Shown: positions 62,461-64,000 of the stretch, piece after piece
Position numbering within the stretch: position 1 is the first letter of the stretch
Layout of the letters: each line of letters opens with the position of its first letter
Source of the DNA: Sitta carolinensis
Lineage: Eukaryota; Chordata; Aves; Passeriformes; Sittidae
Direction: 5' to 3'
DNA: 64,000 nt
Assembly (NCBI GenBank): GCA_032173965.1
Contig: CM063285.1
Location: 26,509,660 to 26,573,659, forward strand
Notes under the pieces: model-generated
The model's database searches: none
What the model was told of the DNA's origin: nothing
What the model saw: only the letters and a program-made list of their open reading frames with translations
Program-made: the position numbers and the translations under genes

Positions 62461-64000
62461 CTAAGCATGTGTAGTTGAGGGCTTTTGAACAATCCTCTCC
62501 CATGACCACAGTATTTAGGTTGTTTTCCCAGAGTGTACTATAACAATCACTTAATGAGTGAAAAGATCAAGTTTTCCTTATAGAAGGGCTCTTGCCAAAC
62601 CAGGAACAAACCTGAATTTGAACTTATATAACTATCAGCCTTGGGATTTAACAATTTTGCATTCTTCAACATCAAAAGCAATACATCCCCTTTTCACCAC
62701 CAATCATTGATAACTTTGGCAAATAGGGTAAATTTGGAGATGTTTTACCCCCACTTAAGGAGAGCCTCCTGCTACAGGAGAAAAGAAACTGTTTAACTGA
62801 AAGGTAATATGTTTTCCATATCAACAACTTTTTCTCCACTTTCAGCAGTCAATGAATGTAAAACACTTGTATCTGGGACCTATCGTATGACTTGGAGCCA
62901 ATACAAAAGATAAACCTCTGCCAATGTGCACTCTACCAGAGAAAAGGGGCAAATTTGTTTCTCAGAGACAGCATATTTAAATGTAAAAATATGCAAAGTA
63001 TGTATCTGCAAAGTAGGGTACAAAATATTTTTTATTGTCCTCTCTTGATGTCTTTAAGATTTCAGTATTTTCAGTTTTGTCAGAGGCAGCTAAATAGTAG
63101 GACTGGAACATTTTAAATGAGACCTCTCAGTAACCTCCTGAAGCTGGTTCTCTTATAATTTGTGCAGCTTATACAGTGCATGGAACTGAAAATGGTGGCT
63201 GTCTCTTCAGCCCTCCTTTTTCCTGATATCTAGAACACTGACCTCCTTACCACTAGTAAAGTGAGCAGCATTTTTATTTAGTCAGTGTTACCTGTTTAGA
63301 AAAGTAAACAAACATTAAACAAACTGCCTCCATTAGGTTGTGCCTTTTAACTGGCCTGCCTGCATGTTTTTACCTTGGCTCACTACCTCTGGTCCTACTT
63401 TTTCTCAGTGAGTTATTTCAGATAAGATTATAAACCCTTAAAGAATTTATCTTCATTTCTGCAACACACCTAATACAATGAATCTCTAACCCTAACTACA
63501 GCTGTTTATTATTTATAAATAAAATAATAGCTTTAAGTTTAGGAATTGAGTTTAACTAAATAAAGCAGCTCAGAACTCTATCTCTATAGAGCATCTCTTT
63601 ATTTTCACTCATTTTTCATAATCCTTAAAGCAAGTCTTACAGCAGGAGGGAGCAAAGTTAAAAAAGAAGAAAAAGCAATGAAAGAAACCTCACCTGAGTT
63701 ATCCTAAGTTGATAAGTATCCTAAGTATCCTAAATATCATGGATTATGATAGTTATTTGTGATTACGAAGAGCTGTCCATAAAAGACAGTTTAGTGTTAC
63801 CGCAAATTCCAATATGAATGCAAAATTCTAACTTAGTATATTTGGATCCTGTGTGCTGAAGGAAATACTCTGTACCTCACAGCTGACAGTGTTTGACCCT
63901 CACTGATTCACACTTCTATGTTGTGGTATATGAGAATTTTCTACCATTCACCTTTGGATTTTTAACAGCATATCTCCAAAACACATTTTTAAGTTTTCTT
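62461..64000. other. AT-rich gene-free DNA
   Basis: No gene recognised. A short imperfect tandem of the unit AAGTATCCT lies at about 63700-63738. The 74-codon frame at 62892-63116 has no domain. Confidence 0.72.

Overview
The window looks like a gene-free stretch of a bird genome, most likely a songbird. It is strongly AT-rich, with stops in all frames, and I found no protein-coding exon, rRNA, functional tRNA or CRISPR array. The longest open frames (119 and 136 codons) show no recognisable domain. It is either intergenic DNA or part of a very large intron. The avian call rests on CR1 LINE 3' ends, solo-LTR-like blocks of types I know from bird genomes, and two short tRNA-Ile-headed SINEs with a CR1-like tail, an architecture I associate with passerines. 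Family names come from memory and were not searched.

Layout. 1-20.3 kb: plain AT-rich DNA with a CR1 tail (6.4 kb, minus), an eroded SINE (9.0 kb) and a CR1 3' end (16.5 kb, plus). 20.3-31.7 kb: the richest part, with GC-rich unclassified patches at 20.4, 30.3 and 31.0 kb, a CR1 tail (23.0 kb), a truncated LTR running into a pentanucleotide repeat (23.1-23.5 kb), a 700-bp CR1 on the minus strand (24.5-25.2 kb) and an LTR-like block (26.5-27.1 kb) beside the 136-codon frame. 31.7-42.7 kb: AT-rich DNA, a long TCTA microsatellite (33.7 kb), a solo LTR (37.7 kb), a GC-rich patch (39.1 kb) and a 108-nt pure pyrimidine hexanucleotide repeat (42.7 kb). 42.8-50.1 kb: the better SINE copy, an LTR with visible TATA and polyA signals (47.2-48.0 kb), a CR1 reverse-transcriptase relic and a 190-bp CpG-dense island (49.9 kb). 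50.1-64 kb: AT-rich DNA with minus-strand LTR-like blocks (52.5 and 62.0 kb), an AAT microsatellite (57.8 kb) and a short solo LTR (58.3 kb).

There are no cooperating genes to describe. The window records repeated retrotransposition by CR1, CR1-mobilised SINEs and endogenous retroviruses that mostly collapsed to single LTRs, plus later microsatellite growth. I did not find a convincing new biological system. The most useful leads are the SINE pair, the CpG-dense island, and a few compact inverted or direct repeats not explained by named elements.
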